This document shows, in pieces, positions 44,811 to 53,218 of a stretch of 64,000 nucleotides of DNA. Source of the stretch: Verrucomicrobiota bacterium (GTDB taxonomy: Bacteria > Verrucomicrobiota > Verrucomicrobiia > Verrucomicrobiales > DEV007). A model generated the notes under the pieces. The model made no database searches. It had not been told where the DNA came from and saw only the letters and a program-made list of their open reading frames with translations. A program made the translations under genes and the position numbers. The stretch spans positions 1 to 64,000 of the forward strand of contig JAHDID010000028.1 of the NCBI GenBank assembly GCA_020630975.1. The letters run 5' to 3'. Numbering within the stretch: position 1 is the first letter of the stretch; every line of letters starts with the position of its first letter.

Positions 44811-46333
44811 CCACCGATACCCAATGGGACAATCTGATCGATGCCTACCTAGATGGAACGATCAGCCAGCCAGAGCTACAGGAGCTCAGCCAATGGCTAA
44901 AGCAATCGCAGCAAAATGCCGACCGATTCGCCGAGCGCTCCTATCTACACAGCCATCTTTTCGACTGGGCCAAATCTCAGCCTAGCGAGGCACTGGTGCA
45001 GGAGGTGCTCTCAGACTCCACCACGCCGAGAGCACACAGCAGACGCAGCGCAGCTATCCTGTGGCCGCTCGCCCTCGCCACCGCTATCGCCATCTTGATA
45101 GGTGGGATCGCCTGGCTCGATCGACCTGTGGCTGGCGATCCCGTAGCACAGCTCAGCGATGCACCCGGTGCCAAAGTCCTCTACCACGGCAAAGCTCTCG
45201 ACCTGAGCGAAGAGACTCTGCTATCGGGCGAGTATCAGATCGATTCTGGGCTGCTCGAGGTGCGCTACGCCTCCGGGGTCGAGATTCTGTTTGAGTCTCC
45301 GGCCACATTCCGTCTCGACTCACCGACCCTGATCACCCTACTCCATGGCCGAGTATCCGCAGTGGTGCCACCTGAGGGGATCGGCTTCACCATCGATACC
45401 CCATCGGCCGAAGTCATCGACTACGGCACGGAGTTTGCCGTAGATGTCGCCGACGATCTATCTAGCGAGGTGCATGTCTTTTCAGGCGAGGTGGAGGTAA
45501 AGCCGCTGGTGGAAAACGCCGATCCAGTGCGGCTACACACAGCAGCAGCGACTAGGGTCGAGTATGAGTCCGAGGTGCCCCTCGGTATCCCTCTCGACGA
45601 GCAGCGTTTCTTTCGCTCGCTCAGCGAGCCTGGCCAGCGGCACTCTCAGGTGGTGCTGGCTCTCGATCCCTCGCTCTATTTTCGCATGGCAGTGCCTCGC
45701 GATGGTGTGTCGATACTCGACCGAGTATCGGGTAGCGATGGAGTCGTCATCACCCGAGGCTCGCGCCGCCCGCCCTTTGCCCCGGGCAAGATCGGCACCT
45801 CCGGCCGCTTCGATGGCCCCAGAGACGGTGCATTTGTATTCGTGCCTGACTACCCAAAGGCCACCTCTAGCGAGCTGAGCGGCTCTCTCTGGGTGCAGGC
45901 CACGAGCCTGGCTAGAAAAGGCACCATCATCTCGAATGCATCGCACCATAAGCCTGGCCAATTCGAGCTCAGTCTGGTCCGCGACAGTGGCAGACTAGCC
46001 CTAGTCATCACGGATGATGCTGGGCAAAAGATCGAGGCTAGGACCGAGCAGCCATTCCCGATAGGTAGCTGGCACCACGTCGCCTTCAGTATTGCCCATT
46101 CTGAGATAAAACTCTATATCGATGGCACTGCCGTCGCCCATGCCACACACCAGGGCCTAAAGACCACTCAGCTACCGCCAGCCCTAGGCATCGGTGCTCG
46201 CCCCAATGAGCGCAAACAATCTGCCAACAACTTCTGGCATGGCCGCATCGATGAGGTCGCTCTATTCAACCACACGCTATCTGCAGACGATATCGCCAGT
46301 CTATATATCAACTCTGAACCTAAACAAAAATGA
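44807..46333 (+). CDS. FecR-like anti-sigma protein with LamG domain
   Basis: This protein is 508 residues from ATG 44807. A short cytoplasmic part (YLDGTISQPELQELSQWLKQ) has the zinc-free anti-sigma-like helices typical here. One transmembrane helix (ILWPLALATAIAILIGGIAWL, about 83-105) places the rest in the periplasm. The FecR domain includes LDLSEETLLSGEYQIDSGLL, FTIDTPSAEVIDYGTEFAVD and VHVFSGEVEV. The C-terminal domain is a LamG/concanavalin-like sandwich with GSWHHVAFSIAHSEIKLYID and GRIDEVALFNHTLSADDIA. It is translationally coupled to the sigma gene and to the following gene (both ATGA overlaps). It likely senses an extracellular or periplasmic polysaccharide and holds the sigma factor. 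Confidence 0.92.
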   Translation: MTTDTQWDNLIDAYLDGTISQPELQELSQWLKQSQQNADRFAERSYLHSHLFDWAKSQPSEALVQEVLSDSTTPRAHSRRSAAILWPLALATAIAILIGGIAWLDRPVAGDPVAQLSDAPGAKVLYHGKALDLSEETLLSGEYQIDSGLLEVRYASGVEILFESPATFRLDSPTLITLLHGRVSAVVPPEGIGFTIDTPSAEVIDYGTEFAVDVADDLSSEVHVFSGEVEVKPLVENADPVRLHTAAATRVEYESEVPLGIPLDEQRFFRSLSEPGQRHSQVVLALDPSLYFRMAVPRDGVSILDRVSGSDGVVITRGSRRPPFAPGKIGTSGRFDGPRDGAFVFVPDYPKATSSELSGSLWVQATSLARKGTIISNASHHKPGQFELSLVRDSGRLALVITDDAGQKIEARTEQPFPIGSWHHVAFSIAHSEIKLYIDGTAVAHATHQGLKTTQLPPALGIGARPNERKQSANNFWHGRIDEVALFNHTLSADDIASLYINSEPKQK

Positions 46334-48348
46334 ACCGCACCACACGAGTACCTCTACTACTAGGCATAGCACTGGTAGCACTACTGGTCAGCCCATGTGC
46401 CATCACGCTATCTCTAGGTGAAGAAAAACCGACCAAAGAAGAAAAAAAGGCCGCCCGCCTGGCCAAACGCGAGACCAATCTGCGCCGCACCGTGATGGGT
46501 AGCAAAGGCCCCGAAGACCTGCCCCCACTACCAGAGATAGGCAATCGCCCCCTCCCCCCGACCAACCGACAACTACAACTGACCGATGCCCAGATAAAAT
46601 CTGCGGCGAATGGTATCGACTCGATCATCCGAGCCAAACTCTCAGCATCCGATATCGATCCCAATCCCCCGGCTAGCGATGAGATCTTTGTGCGCCGCCT
46701 GTACCTCGACATCACCGGCCGCATCCCGACCCCGCAAGAGACCGAGTCTTTCCTAAAAAATACCAATCCAAACAAACGCGCCCGACTGATCGATCACCTA
46801 CTGCTATCCGACGGCTACCGCTCGCACCAGTTCAACTGGATCGCCGATATGGTGCGCTACAAGTCTAACGTCAAGCGAGCGCAGTTTGCCTCCTTTCAGC
46901 GCTGGATCAAAGATAGCCTCCGCACCAACAAAGGCTGGGATAAAATGGCCTACGAGATGATCTCCGCCGAGGGGAGCCTGGCTTCGAATGGAGCATCTGG
47001 CTACCTACTACGCGATGCAGGCATGCCTCTAGATGGCCTATCCAATACCCTTAGTCTATTCCTCGGGGCCAATGTCAGCTGTGCCCAGTGCCACGATCAC
47101 CCGCTGGCCGAGTGGACTCAGCTAGAGTTTTACGAGATGGCGGCCTTCTTCGGAGCCACCGATGTCAGCTACCGCGACCCGCGCAAGATCGGCAACAAGA
47201 TCAAAGATAAAAATCTAACCAAACAGGATGGCATAGCCGTAGCCGCGCCGAATATGTATCGGGTAAAGAATACCGGCGAAAACGATCTCGTCATACCCGA
47301 GGACTACGCCTATAGCGACGCCGACCCAGGCGATGCTGTAGAGCCCTACCTCTTTGCCTGGCATACGGATGATTTCAAACTCGCTGCCTACGATGTCGAC
47401 CTCGACAATCCAGATGACTACCGCAAAAGCTTCGCTAAGTGGATGACCCACCCCGACAATCCGCGCTTTGCCATCTCCATCGCCAATCGACTGTGGCAAA
47501 AGATGTTTGGCATCGCCGTGCTGGAGCCGATCGAAAACACTGACGACCTCGACAAGGCATCGAATCCCGAACTACTGAGAAAGATCGGCAAGATCATGGT
47601 CCAACTCCAGTTCGATATGCGCGAGTTCCAGCGAATCGTATTCAATACCCACGCCTACCAAGCCGAGGCCAACAGCACACCCGCGATGGGCGATATCGTC
47701 AGCTACCCATTCAGCGGTCCTGTCCTACGCCGTATGACCGCGGAGCAGGCTTGGGACTCCATCATGTTCCTAGGCTTCGGCCCTAGCATCGACGAATACC
47801 TAGTCGATCGCTCGCATCGCGCCACCCGCATGGCCTTTGATTTCGACGAATTTAGCGAAGCCGCCGTTAAGCAACGAGTCGCCGAAGCCAAGGCCAAAGG
47901 CTATATCAACAATCCCAACAAATTCCTACCAGAAGACTTGCTCAATCCCGACCGCAATCCAGTGCCATTCAGAAAGACCTACTACCTACGTGCATCGGAG
48001 CTGCCACAGCCCGGTCGAGACGAGCATTTTTTGCGCATGTTCGGCCAGTCGACCCGCGACATCGCAGACGATGGCAGTCTGGAAGGAAACATCCCACAGA
48101 CCCTGATGCTGATGAACGGCGAGTTTCAGCAGATCCTGACCGATCCAGACTCACCGCTGATGACCGAGGTCAAACGCCACAATGGCTACAATGATATGAT
48201 CCAATCACTATATATCAATTTCTACAGCCGCGAACCCAGCCAGCGAGAGCTGCGCCTGATCAGGAATAATCTAAAGAAAGATAGCACGACTATCGAAGAA
48301 CTCGCCTGGACGCTGTTTAACACGCCAGAGTTTCTATTCATTCAGTAA
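46330..48348 (+). CDS. DUF1549/DUF1553 domain exported protein
   Basis: This protein has 672 residues and an N-terminal signal (VPLLLGIALVALLVSPCAI). A Lys/Arg-rich region is followed by DUF1549 (about 95-285) with FVRRLYLDITGRIPTPQE, DGYRSHQFNWIADMVRY and the VSCAQCHDHPLAEWTQLEFY motif, a CxxCH that could bind haem or mark a cytochrome relative. DUF1553 (about 360-660) includes WMTHPDNPRFAISIANRLW and LLRKIGKIMVQLQFDMREFQ. These proteins always accompany DUF1501 proteins in PVC bacteria and are thought to act on sulfated or complex polysaccharides, but no reaction is proven. The start overlaps the FecR gene by 4 bp. The usual DUF1501 partner lies further downstream because a small mobile element sits between them. 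Confidence 0.92.
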   Translation: MNRTTRVPLLLGIALVALLVSPCAITLSLGEEKPTKEEKKAARLAKRETNLRRTVMGSKGPEDLPPLPEIGNRPLPPTNRQLQLTDAQIKSAANGIDSIIRAKLSASDIDPNPPASDEIFVRRLYLDITGRIPTPQETESFLKNTNPNKRARLIDHLLLSDGYRSHQFNWIADMVRYKSNVKRAQFASFQRWIKDSLRTNKGWDKMAYEMISAEGSLASNGASGYLLRDAGMPLDGLSNTLSLFLGANVSCAQCHDHPLAEWTQLEFYEMAAFFGATDVSYRDPRKIGNKIKDKNLTKQDGIAVAAPNMYRVKNTGENDLVIPEDYAYSDADPGDAVEPYLFAWHTDDFKLAAYDVDLDNPDDYRKSFAKWMTHPDNPRFAISIANRLWQKMFGIAVLEPIENTDDLDKASNPELLRKIGKIMVQLQFDMREFQRIVFNTHAYQAEANSTPAMGDIVSYPFSGPVLRRMTAEQAWDSIMFLGFGPSIDEYLVDRSHRATRMAFDFDEFSEAAVKQRVAEAKAKGYINNPNKFLPEDLLNPDRNPVPFRKTYYLRASELPQPGRDEHFLRMFGQSTRDIADDGSLEGNIPQTLMLMNGEFQQILTDPDSPLMTEVKRHNGYNDMIQSLYINFYSREPSQRELRLIRNNLKKDSTTIEELAWTLFNTPEFLFIQ

Positions 48349-48364
48349 CCCGTACGCAACACGC

Positions 48365-48825
48365 AATCCTTATAATCCATGTTCAATCCGTTAAAATCCA
48401 TGTAAAAAATCATGCAAAAGGGCGATCTCACTTACCAAATCATCGGCTGCGCTATGAAAGTGCATACCGAACTAGGTCCTGGCTTGAGGGAAAAGCCCTA
48501 CGAGAACGCCCTAGCAATAGAATTCCGAAACCAGCGTCTAAACTTCACTCAACAACCCGCTTACCCCATCTTTTACCAAGAACAAATAGTTGGCGATTGC
48601 CAGCCTGACTTCATGGTTGAGGATAAAATAATTGTCGAATGTAAGTCGATCTCCTCTTTGGGTGAATACGATATCGCTCAAACGCTGAATTACCTGCGGG
48701 TTACCCGCCGAAAAGTGGGGCTCGTGCTGAATTTTCGAAACCCAAGTTTAGAGCGTAAGCGTGTTCAGTTATGAGTGGGTATTCTAACATGGATTTAAAC
48801 GGATGGAACATGGATTGCATGGATT
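48365..48825. mobile_element. Inverted-repeat element carrying a GxxExxY gene
   Basis: Positions 48374-48403 and 48787-48816 are inverted repeats, 28 of 30 bases matching. With five more matching bases (AATCC) after a 4-nt gap of poorer match, the arms reach 48365 and 48825. Each arm is built of repeated AATCCATG-like words. The enclosed DNA holds only the GxxExxY gene. The element lies between two genes that are normally adjacent, which indicates insertion. No target-site duplication is obvious. Confidence 0.75.
48412..48774 (+). CDS. GxxExxY protein (PD-(D/E)XK nuclease-like)
   Basis: This 120-residue protein has the family signature G-x-x-E-x-x-Y, seen as GLREKPY within HTELGPGLREKPYENAL. 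The following QPDFMVEDKIIVECKS has the spacing D...E-x-K of PD-(D/E)XK nucleases, with the aspartate, glutamate and lysine all present, and the fold ends in a helix (YDIAQTLNYLRVT) and VGLVLNFRNPSLERKRV. The biochemical role of GxxExxY proteins is unsettled; endonuclease activity is inferred. It is AT-richer than its neighbours and enclosed by inverted repeats, so it is probably the sole gene of a small element. The frame is complete. Confidence 0.9.
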   Translation: MQKGDLTYQIIGCAMKVHTELGPGLREKPYENALAIEFRNQRLNFTQQPAYPIFYQEQIVGDCQPDFMVEDKIIVECKSISSLGEYDIAQTLNYLRVTRRKVGLVLNFRNPSLERKRVQL

Positions 48826-48871
48826 TCGCTAACTAATAACAATTTTCTATTAATACTTTTATCACCACATC

Positions 48872-50122
48872 ATGACAACAAGACGCCAACTCATCGAACG
48901 CGCTGCCCAGACCGCGTTTGGGCTATCCGTGCTACCCAACCTAACCTCGCTAGCTAGAGACTCCCCTAGCAGCTCGATACCCGGCTTTGGCAGCGCCAAG
49001 CGGATCATCTTTATCAGTGTGAAGGGGGGCATGAGTCAGATCGATACCTTCGACCCCAAGACTCTCTCGAATGTAAAAGGACCGGCAGATGCCATTTCGA
49101 CGACTGGAGACTTCCAAGTAACGAAGTACCTGGAAAAGACCGCTAAGATAGCGAACCAAATGTCGATTATTCGCACCATGACCGCCAAAATCGGGGTGCA
49201 TGGACCAGCTCAGTACTTCATGCGCACCGGCTTTGCCGAGCGCAATACCATCAAGCACCCCACGCTCGGGGCCTGGGCTCAGCACTACTTAGGCACCAGT
49301 CACGATACGCTCCCCAGCTCAGCTTGCATCAACCAAGGGCCGCGCTATGGCAATGGCTTTTTCCCACCATCCTACAGCCCACTACCGATACTGAAGCCCA
49401 GCTCCGGTCTGCCTAATACCAAATCCGATGGCGGCGCTGCGGGACTCAAGAAAAAACTCGATCTCGCCCAGCAGCTCAGTAGCGATTTCATCGCCAAATA
49501 TCAAGACAGCCAGGTCACCGCCTACCGCGAGTTTTACGACCACACCATCCGCCTACTGCGCAGCGAGGATCTGAACGCATTCGACATCTCCAAGGAAAAC
49601 AAAACCACTCAACAGGCCTACGGCGACAGTGCCTTTGGCCAGGGCTGCCTACTCGCTCGCCGATTGGTAGAGGCCGGCATCCGCTTTGTCGAGGTGACCA
49701 GCGATGGCTGGGACATGCACAAAGACCTAGCCAATACCATGACCGATATCGCCCCATCCTTCGATCAGGCCTACTCGACACTCATCACCGACCTCAAGCA
49801 GCGCGGCTTGATCGATGACACTCTAGTTGTTTTAGCGACAGAATTCGGCCGAAAGCCAAAGTTCGAAGGCAGTGGCCGCGGCCACTACCCCACTTGCTTC
49901 ACCGTTGGACTAGCAGGAGCCGGTATCAAGCGCGGCTACTGCCACGGCCAAAGCGATGATCACGGAGCCACACCAGACAAGCCCGTCACCATCGGCGATT
50001 TCCACGCCACCATCGGTCACGCAGCAGGCCTACCTCTGAGTGAAGAATACATCACCGATACCGGCCGCCCCTTTGTAGTCGGTGGAGAAAAGGCAGAGGT
50101 CATTGGCGATATGTTTGCCTAG
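48872..50122 (+). CDS. DUF1501 family exported protein
   Basis: This 416-residue protein has a Tat-like N-terminus, TTRRQLIERAAQTAFGL. DUF1501 belongs to the alkaline-phosphatase/sulfatase-like fold: KRIIFISVKGGMSQIDTFDP carries the first metal-site region, VHGPAQYFMRTG and FGQGCLLARRLVEAGIRFVE follow, then TLVVLATEFGRKPKFEG with GRGHYPTCFTVGLAGAGI. It ends with DFHATIGHAAGLP and GRPFVVGGEK. It belongs with the DUF1549/DUF1553 gene but is separated from it by the GxxExxY element. A second, incomplete DUF1501 gene lies at the right edge of the window. Periplasmic location is inferred; substrate unknown. Confidence 0.93.
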   Translation: MTTRRQLIERAAQTAFGLSVLPNLTSLARDSPSSSIPGFGSAKRIIFISVKGGMSQIDTFDPKTLSNVKGPADAISTTGDFQVTKYLEKTAKIANQMSIIRTMTAKIGVHGPAQYFMRTGFAERNTIKHPTLGAWAQHYLGTSHDTLPSSACINQGPRYGNGFFPPSYSPLPILKPSSGLPNTKSDGGAAGLKKKLDLAQQLSSDFIAKYQDSQVTAYREFYDHTIRLLRSEDLNAFDISKENKTTQQAYGDSAFGQGCLLARRLVEAGIRFVEVTSDGWDMHKDLANTMTDIAPSFDQAYSTLITDLKQRGLIDDTLVVLATEFGRKPKFEGSGRGHYPTCFTVGLAGAGIKRGYCHGQSDDHGATPDKPVTIGDFHATIGHAAGLPLSEEYITDTGRPFVVGGEKAEVIGDMFA

Positions 50123-50132
50123 AAAAGTAACG

Positions 50133-50170
50133 ATTCAATAGGGTACACAAAACACTCAATAGGGTACAAT
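50133..50170 (+). repeat. Paired AATAGGGTACA element, copy 4
   Basis: AATAGGGTACA begins at 50137 and 50158, exactly 21 bp apart, preceded by ATTC and CTC. It lies just after the DUF1501 stop. A REP-like hairpin follows 16 bp later. Confidence 0.85.
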
Positions 50171-50185
50171 AGGCCCTAAGACCTC

Positions 50186-50218
50186 AAGGAGGGGCTGCCT
50201 TCAGCTGCCCGGCAACCC
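50186..50218. repeat. REP-like hairpin GGGGCTGCCTTCAGCTGCCC
   Basis: A GCTG/CAGC core with flanking GGG/CCC and a bulge, preceded by AAGGA and followed by GGCAACCC. A copy with the same core is at 51715-51735. It occupies the leader of the phosphoesterase gene. Confidence 0.65.
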
Positions 50219-50231
50219 AAGCACACAACCA

Positions 50232-51560
50232 ATGAAATACCTACTTTACCTACTCCTCGCCACCATCCACCTCTGTCACGCCCAAGGCCCCAGCTTCGAG
50301 GTAAGCGTGCCCACAGAAAAGAAACCGTGGTCCAATCTCAACTTCCAAAACAATCCCGACAACTTTCAGTTCGCCATCGTCAGCGATCGGACCGGCGGCA
50401 TGCGCCCAGGGGTATTCCCCAAAGCACTCGATCGGCTCAACCTATTGCATCCTGAGTTCGTCATCACCGTAGGCGACTTGATCGTCGGCAACCGCAAATC
50501 AGACGACGCCGAAAAACTACACTCCATGTGGGACGAGATGGAAGGTTTTATCAGCCATCTCGATATGCCCTTCTTTTACCTAGCAGGTAATCACGACAAC
50601 GGCTCTCCACTGCTATCACAAGTCTGGAAAGAACGATTCGGAGTCGAGCAATACCACTTCGTCTACAAGAATGTTCTCTTCCTATGTCTGAACGCTCAAG
50701 ATAATAGGGATTTCAAAGCAAAGATCAACCCAGAGCAACAAGACTGGGCGATCCAAACCCTAAAGGATCACCCCGATGTCCGCTGGACACTCGTCTTTGT
50801 CCACCAGCCAGTGTGGCAATATGAAAAGGGCGTACCTATCAATGAAGACAACCGCACGCTCGATGCCTGGGAGACCGGCTGGAAACCAATCGAGGCCGCG
50901 CTACAGGATCGTAAACACACAGCCTTCGCCGGTCATATCCACCAATACATCAAATTCAATCAAGACGCTGACTCGGCCAATGGCCAATACTACACACTAG
51001 GCACCACCGGTGGCGGCAGTCGCCTCAGGGGGCCGGAGTTTGGCGAGTTCGACCATGGCATGTGGGTCACCATGACCGACGATGGACCGAAGATAGCCGT
51101 ACTCGAGATCGACGGTATCCACCCCGACAATACCAATACTGAGGACGCAGAGACCTTTCGTGGATTAGTCTCACTCAAAGGAGAGTTCAAAAGTCGTGAC
51201 ATACCGCTAGAAGTCGATACCACTCTCAACTTCGAAAACGTCTTTGATGATACCTTGATCGGACACTGCGAATGGGAGATACCCATCCAATCTCCTTGGC
51301 GAATTACCCCCGCCTTCGAAGATGTCGAAATCGCCCCCGGCGAAAAACTAGAGCGCCAATTCACCCTGACATTCAAAGGCGCAAAGCCAAGCCGAATCAA
51401 CCCACTACCCATCTTTCACATCAACCTCACCGACTCGAAAGGTAATCGCTTCGCAGCCCGGCAAAGAATACCCGTAGACTTCACCGAATTTTATCAAAAG
51501 CACAACATAGCCCCTCCACCAGATCCTAAGAAAAAGCCCAAGGCAAAGGCCAAGAAATAG
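50232..51560 (+). CDS. Exported calcineurin-like metallophosphoesterase
   Basis: This 442-residue protein has a signal peptide (YLLYLLLATIHLCHA). The metal-binding motifs occur in order: FAIVSDRTGG (DxH replaced by DRT), FVITVGDLIVGNR (GD), FFYLAGNHDN (GNHD), TLVFVHQPVW (a VHxP loop) and FAGHIHQYIK (GHxH). The first motif lacks the usual histidine, so metal site 1 may be altered. The C-terminal third (from about 285) is a separate beta-rich domain beginning FRGLVSLKGEFKSRDIPLEV, followed by a Pro/Lys-rich tail. The gene stands alone, after the DUF1501 gene and a repeat. Substrate unknown; periplasmic phosphodiester or phosphomonoester hydrolysis is inferred. Confidence 0.88.
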   Translation: MKYLLYLLLATIHLCHAQGPSFEVSVPTEKKPWSNLNFQNNPDNFQFAIVSDRTGGMRPGVFPKALDRLNLLHPEFVITVGDLIVGNRKSDDAEKLHSMWDEMEGFISHLDMPFFYLAGNHDNGSPLLSQVWKERFGVEQYHFVYKNVLFLCLNAQDNRDFKAKINPEQQDWAIQTLKDHPDVRWTLVFVHQPVWQYEKGVPINEDNRTLDAWETGWKPIEAALQDRKHTAFAGHIHQYIKFNQDADSANGQYYTLGTTGGGSRLRGPEFGEFDHGMWVTMTDDGPKIAVLEIDGIHPDNTNTEDAETFRGLVSLKGEFKSRDIPLEVDTTLNFENVFDDTLIGHCEWEIPIQSPWRITPAFEDVEIAPGEKLERQFTLTFKGAKPSRINPLPIFHINLTDSKGNRFAARQRIPVDFTEFYQKHNIAPPPDPKKKPKAKAKK

Positions 51561-51980
51561 ATATAACGAAGAGGTGGAGACAAAAGAAGGCTCCCCACCA
51601 ACCAAGACCAAGGAGGGGCGACGTCTCGTCGCCCGGCAGGCTGAGCCAATTGCCCGAGCACGATGGCTGGAGGCCTTGGACGGGAGTCTGCGCAACCTCG
51701 CCTATGAGATCAAGGAGGGGCTGCCTTCAGCTGCCCGGCAACAAGAGCCAATACCTAAGAGCGATGGCTGGAGTCTTATGCAGCCCGGCGACGGGACGTG
51801 CGCCGCTCCTTGAGCGGGAGTCTGCGCAACCTCGCCTCCTTGAGGCCAGAAGCCCCAGATAGCATCATAATGCAAGACGTCACTCCCTCCATAGCTGATA
51901 GCCTCAAAAACCCGACAGGAGGGAAGCCGATCAACTACAAGTTGATCCTACGTTGGGTCAGCTTGCAGCTGAGCCAACGC
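51561..51980. repeat. Intergenic REP cluster with 23-bp direct repeats
   Basis: This 420-bp gap has GGGCGACG/CGTCGCCC (51616-51634), GGGGCTGCCTTCAGCTGCCC (about 51717-51736) and a GCCCGGCGACGGG-type unit near 51784. A 23-bp word beginning CGGGAGTCTGCGCAACC is repeated exactly at 51681-51703 and 51815-51837, 134 bp apart. No gene is seen. The left part follows the phosphoesterase gene; the right end is the 3' flank of the convergent SGNH gene. Confidence 0.7.
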
Positions 51981-52943
51981 TCACTTGTTCAATGGCAGCG
52001 TTTCTACAAAATCCTGATCCTCTTGGGACAGCTGATCAATCTGGTAGATATGGTTCCGCCCGCGAGCTGTAAAATAGATACTAGTCTCTGATCGCCCGAC
52101 AATATTGACGTCGATTCTAACGCCAGTCGCGTTGGTGATCGTACGGCTCACAGGAAACACTGACTTCTTGGAAACCAGCTGCGCTGGCACATCTATCGCC
52201 TTGAGGATCGACTCGACTTCAGCACTATCCAGACCACCTCGAAAATCGACACTAGCCGGAGACTGCTGAAAAATCGTCGCATAGAAAACACACGCAGCTA
52301 GGTAGGCACCTTTCTCCGAAGGGTGACTACCATCACCTTTATACAGCGCTCTCCCCAGATCTGGATCAGCCTTCCTCACTTTAGCCCATGCATCGCCGAC
52401 AGGAGAGAGTGTCGCATCACACCGCTTCGCCACACGACTATAATTCTCGCTCAGCGCTTTCTGCATCGACTTGTAGTCAGGGAACATATTAGGATTCATC
52501 TTATCCCCATCCCTCCTACCCCACGTCTGATAAAACACTGTCTGAGCACCACTCGCATCGATCACAGCGTCCAGCCCCTCTGCTGCAGATTCGAACTTCT
52601 TGGGAAAGATAGCTGGAGTCTGGCTTTGATCTTGGAGAACCACGAAGTCCCAATCCCCCTCCTTGATCCGCCGAATCGTCGATTCATTCTGCAGATGATA
52701 TTCCAGCGTCTTACCTCCAGGTGTGATGAACTCCAACTCAGTAGAACCTCCCTGTGGTGAAGCCAAGATCAGCTTTTGTATGACTCCTCGAATCTGTCCC
52801 GTGTAACTGTTACCGATAAAAAGAATCCGAGTTCTATCTTGAGCATTGGCCGAAAACAGAACAGAACCTACCCCCAAGAAACAAAACAGGACCAGGAACT
52901 TCATTAATAACTTGAGCCAATTTGGGTGAAATAATCGATTCAT
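51981..52943 (-). CDS. Exported SGNH/GDSL-type hydrolase
   Basis: This protein has 320 residues. A signal peptide covers MKFLVLFCFLGVGSVLFSA; the methionine at residue 14 (52904) would give a tidier start than the first ATG. Block I is ILFIGNSYTGQIRG, with the catalytic serine in GNSYT. DFVVLQDQSQTP is the glycine/asparagine-type oxyanion region, and GDGSHPSEKGAYLAA holds the D-x-x-H pair typical of block V. These residues fit an active SGNH esterase, as in related carbohydrate esterases and lipases. It is convergent with the phosphoesterase gene and divergent from the GH92 gene. A carbohydrate-esterase role would suit the polysaccharide-degrading neighbours but is an inference. Confidence 0.88.
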   Translation of the reverse strand: MNRLFHPNWLKLLMKFLVLFCFLGVGSVLFSANAQDRTRILFIGNSYTGQIRGVIQKLILASPQGGSTELEFITPGGKTLEYHLQNESTIRRIKEGDWDFVVLQDQSQTPAIFPKKFESAAEGLDAVIDASGAQTVFYQTWGRRDGDKMNPNMFPDYKSMQKALSENYSRVAKRCDATLSPVGDAWAKVRKADPDLGRALYKGDGSHPSEKGAYLAACVFYATIFQQSPASVDFRGGLDSAEVESILKAIDVPAQLVSKKSVFPVSRTITNATGVRIDVNIVGRSETSIYFTARGRNHIYQIDQLSQEDQDFVETLPLNK

Positions 52944-53218
52944 ACCACAATACCTTGTGAGAAGATTCTCACTGCAGCAACCACCTCGTCAAGTGGCGTA
53001 GCACTTAGCTTTCCAGCTCCACAAGACGGTGGGGCAGAGCTCTCAGAGACCGATTCTACAAAGCTACAAGAGCCTACCTCAAAGCTTTTGTTTCGTATCG
53101 CTTACACCCCAAAAAACCACGGCCACAGGAGACTCAGAGGCTCTAATAAAAATTTTCATTATCATATCTGCCATAGCTGTGGGATGTATGATGGCATACT
53201 TTGACCTACAATTACCGA

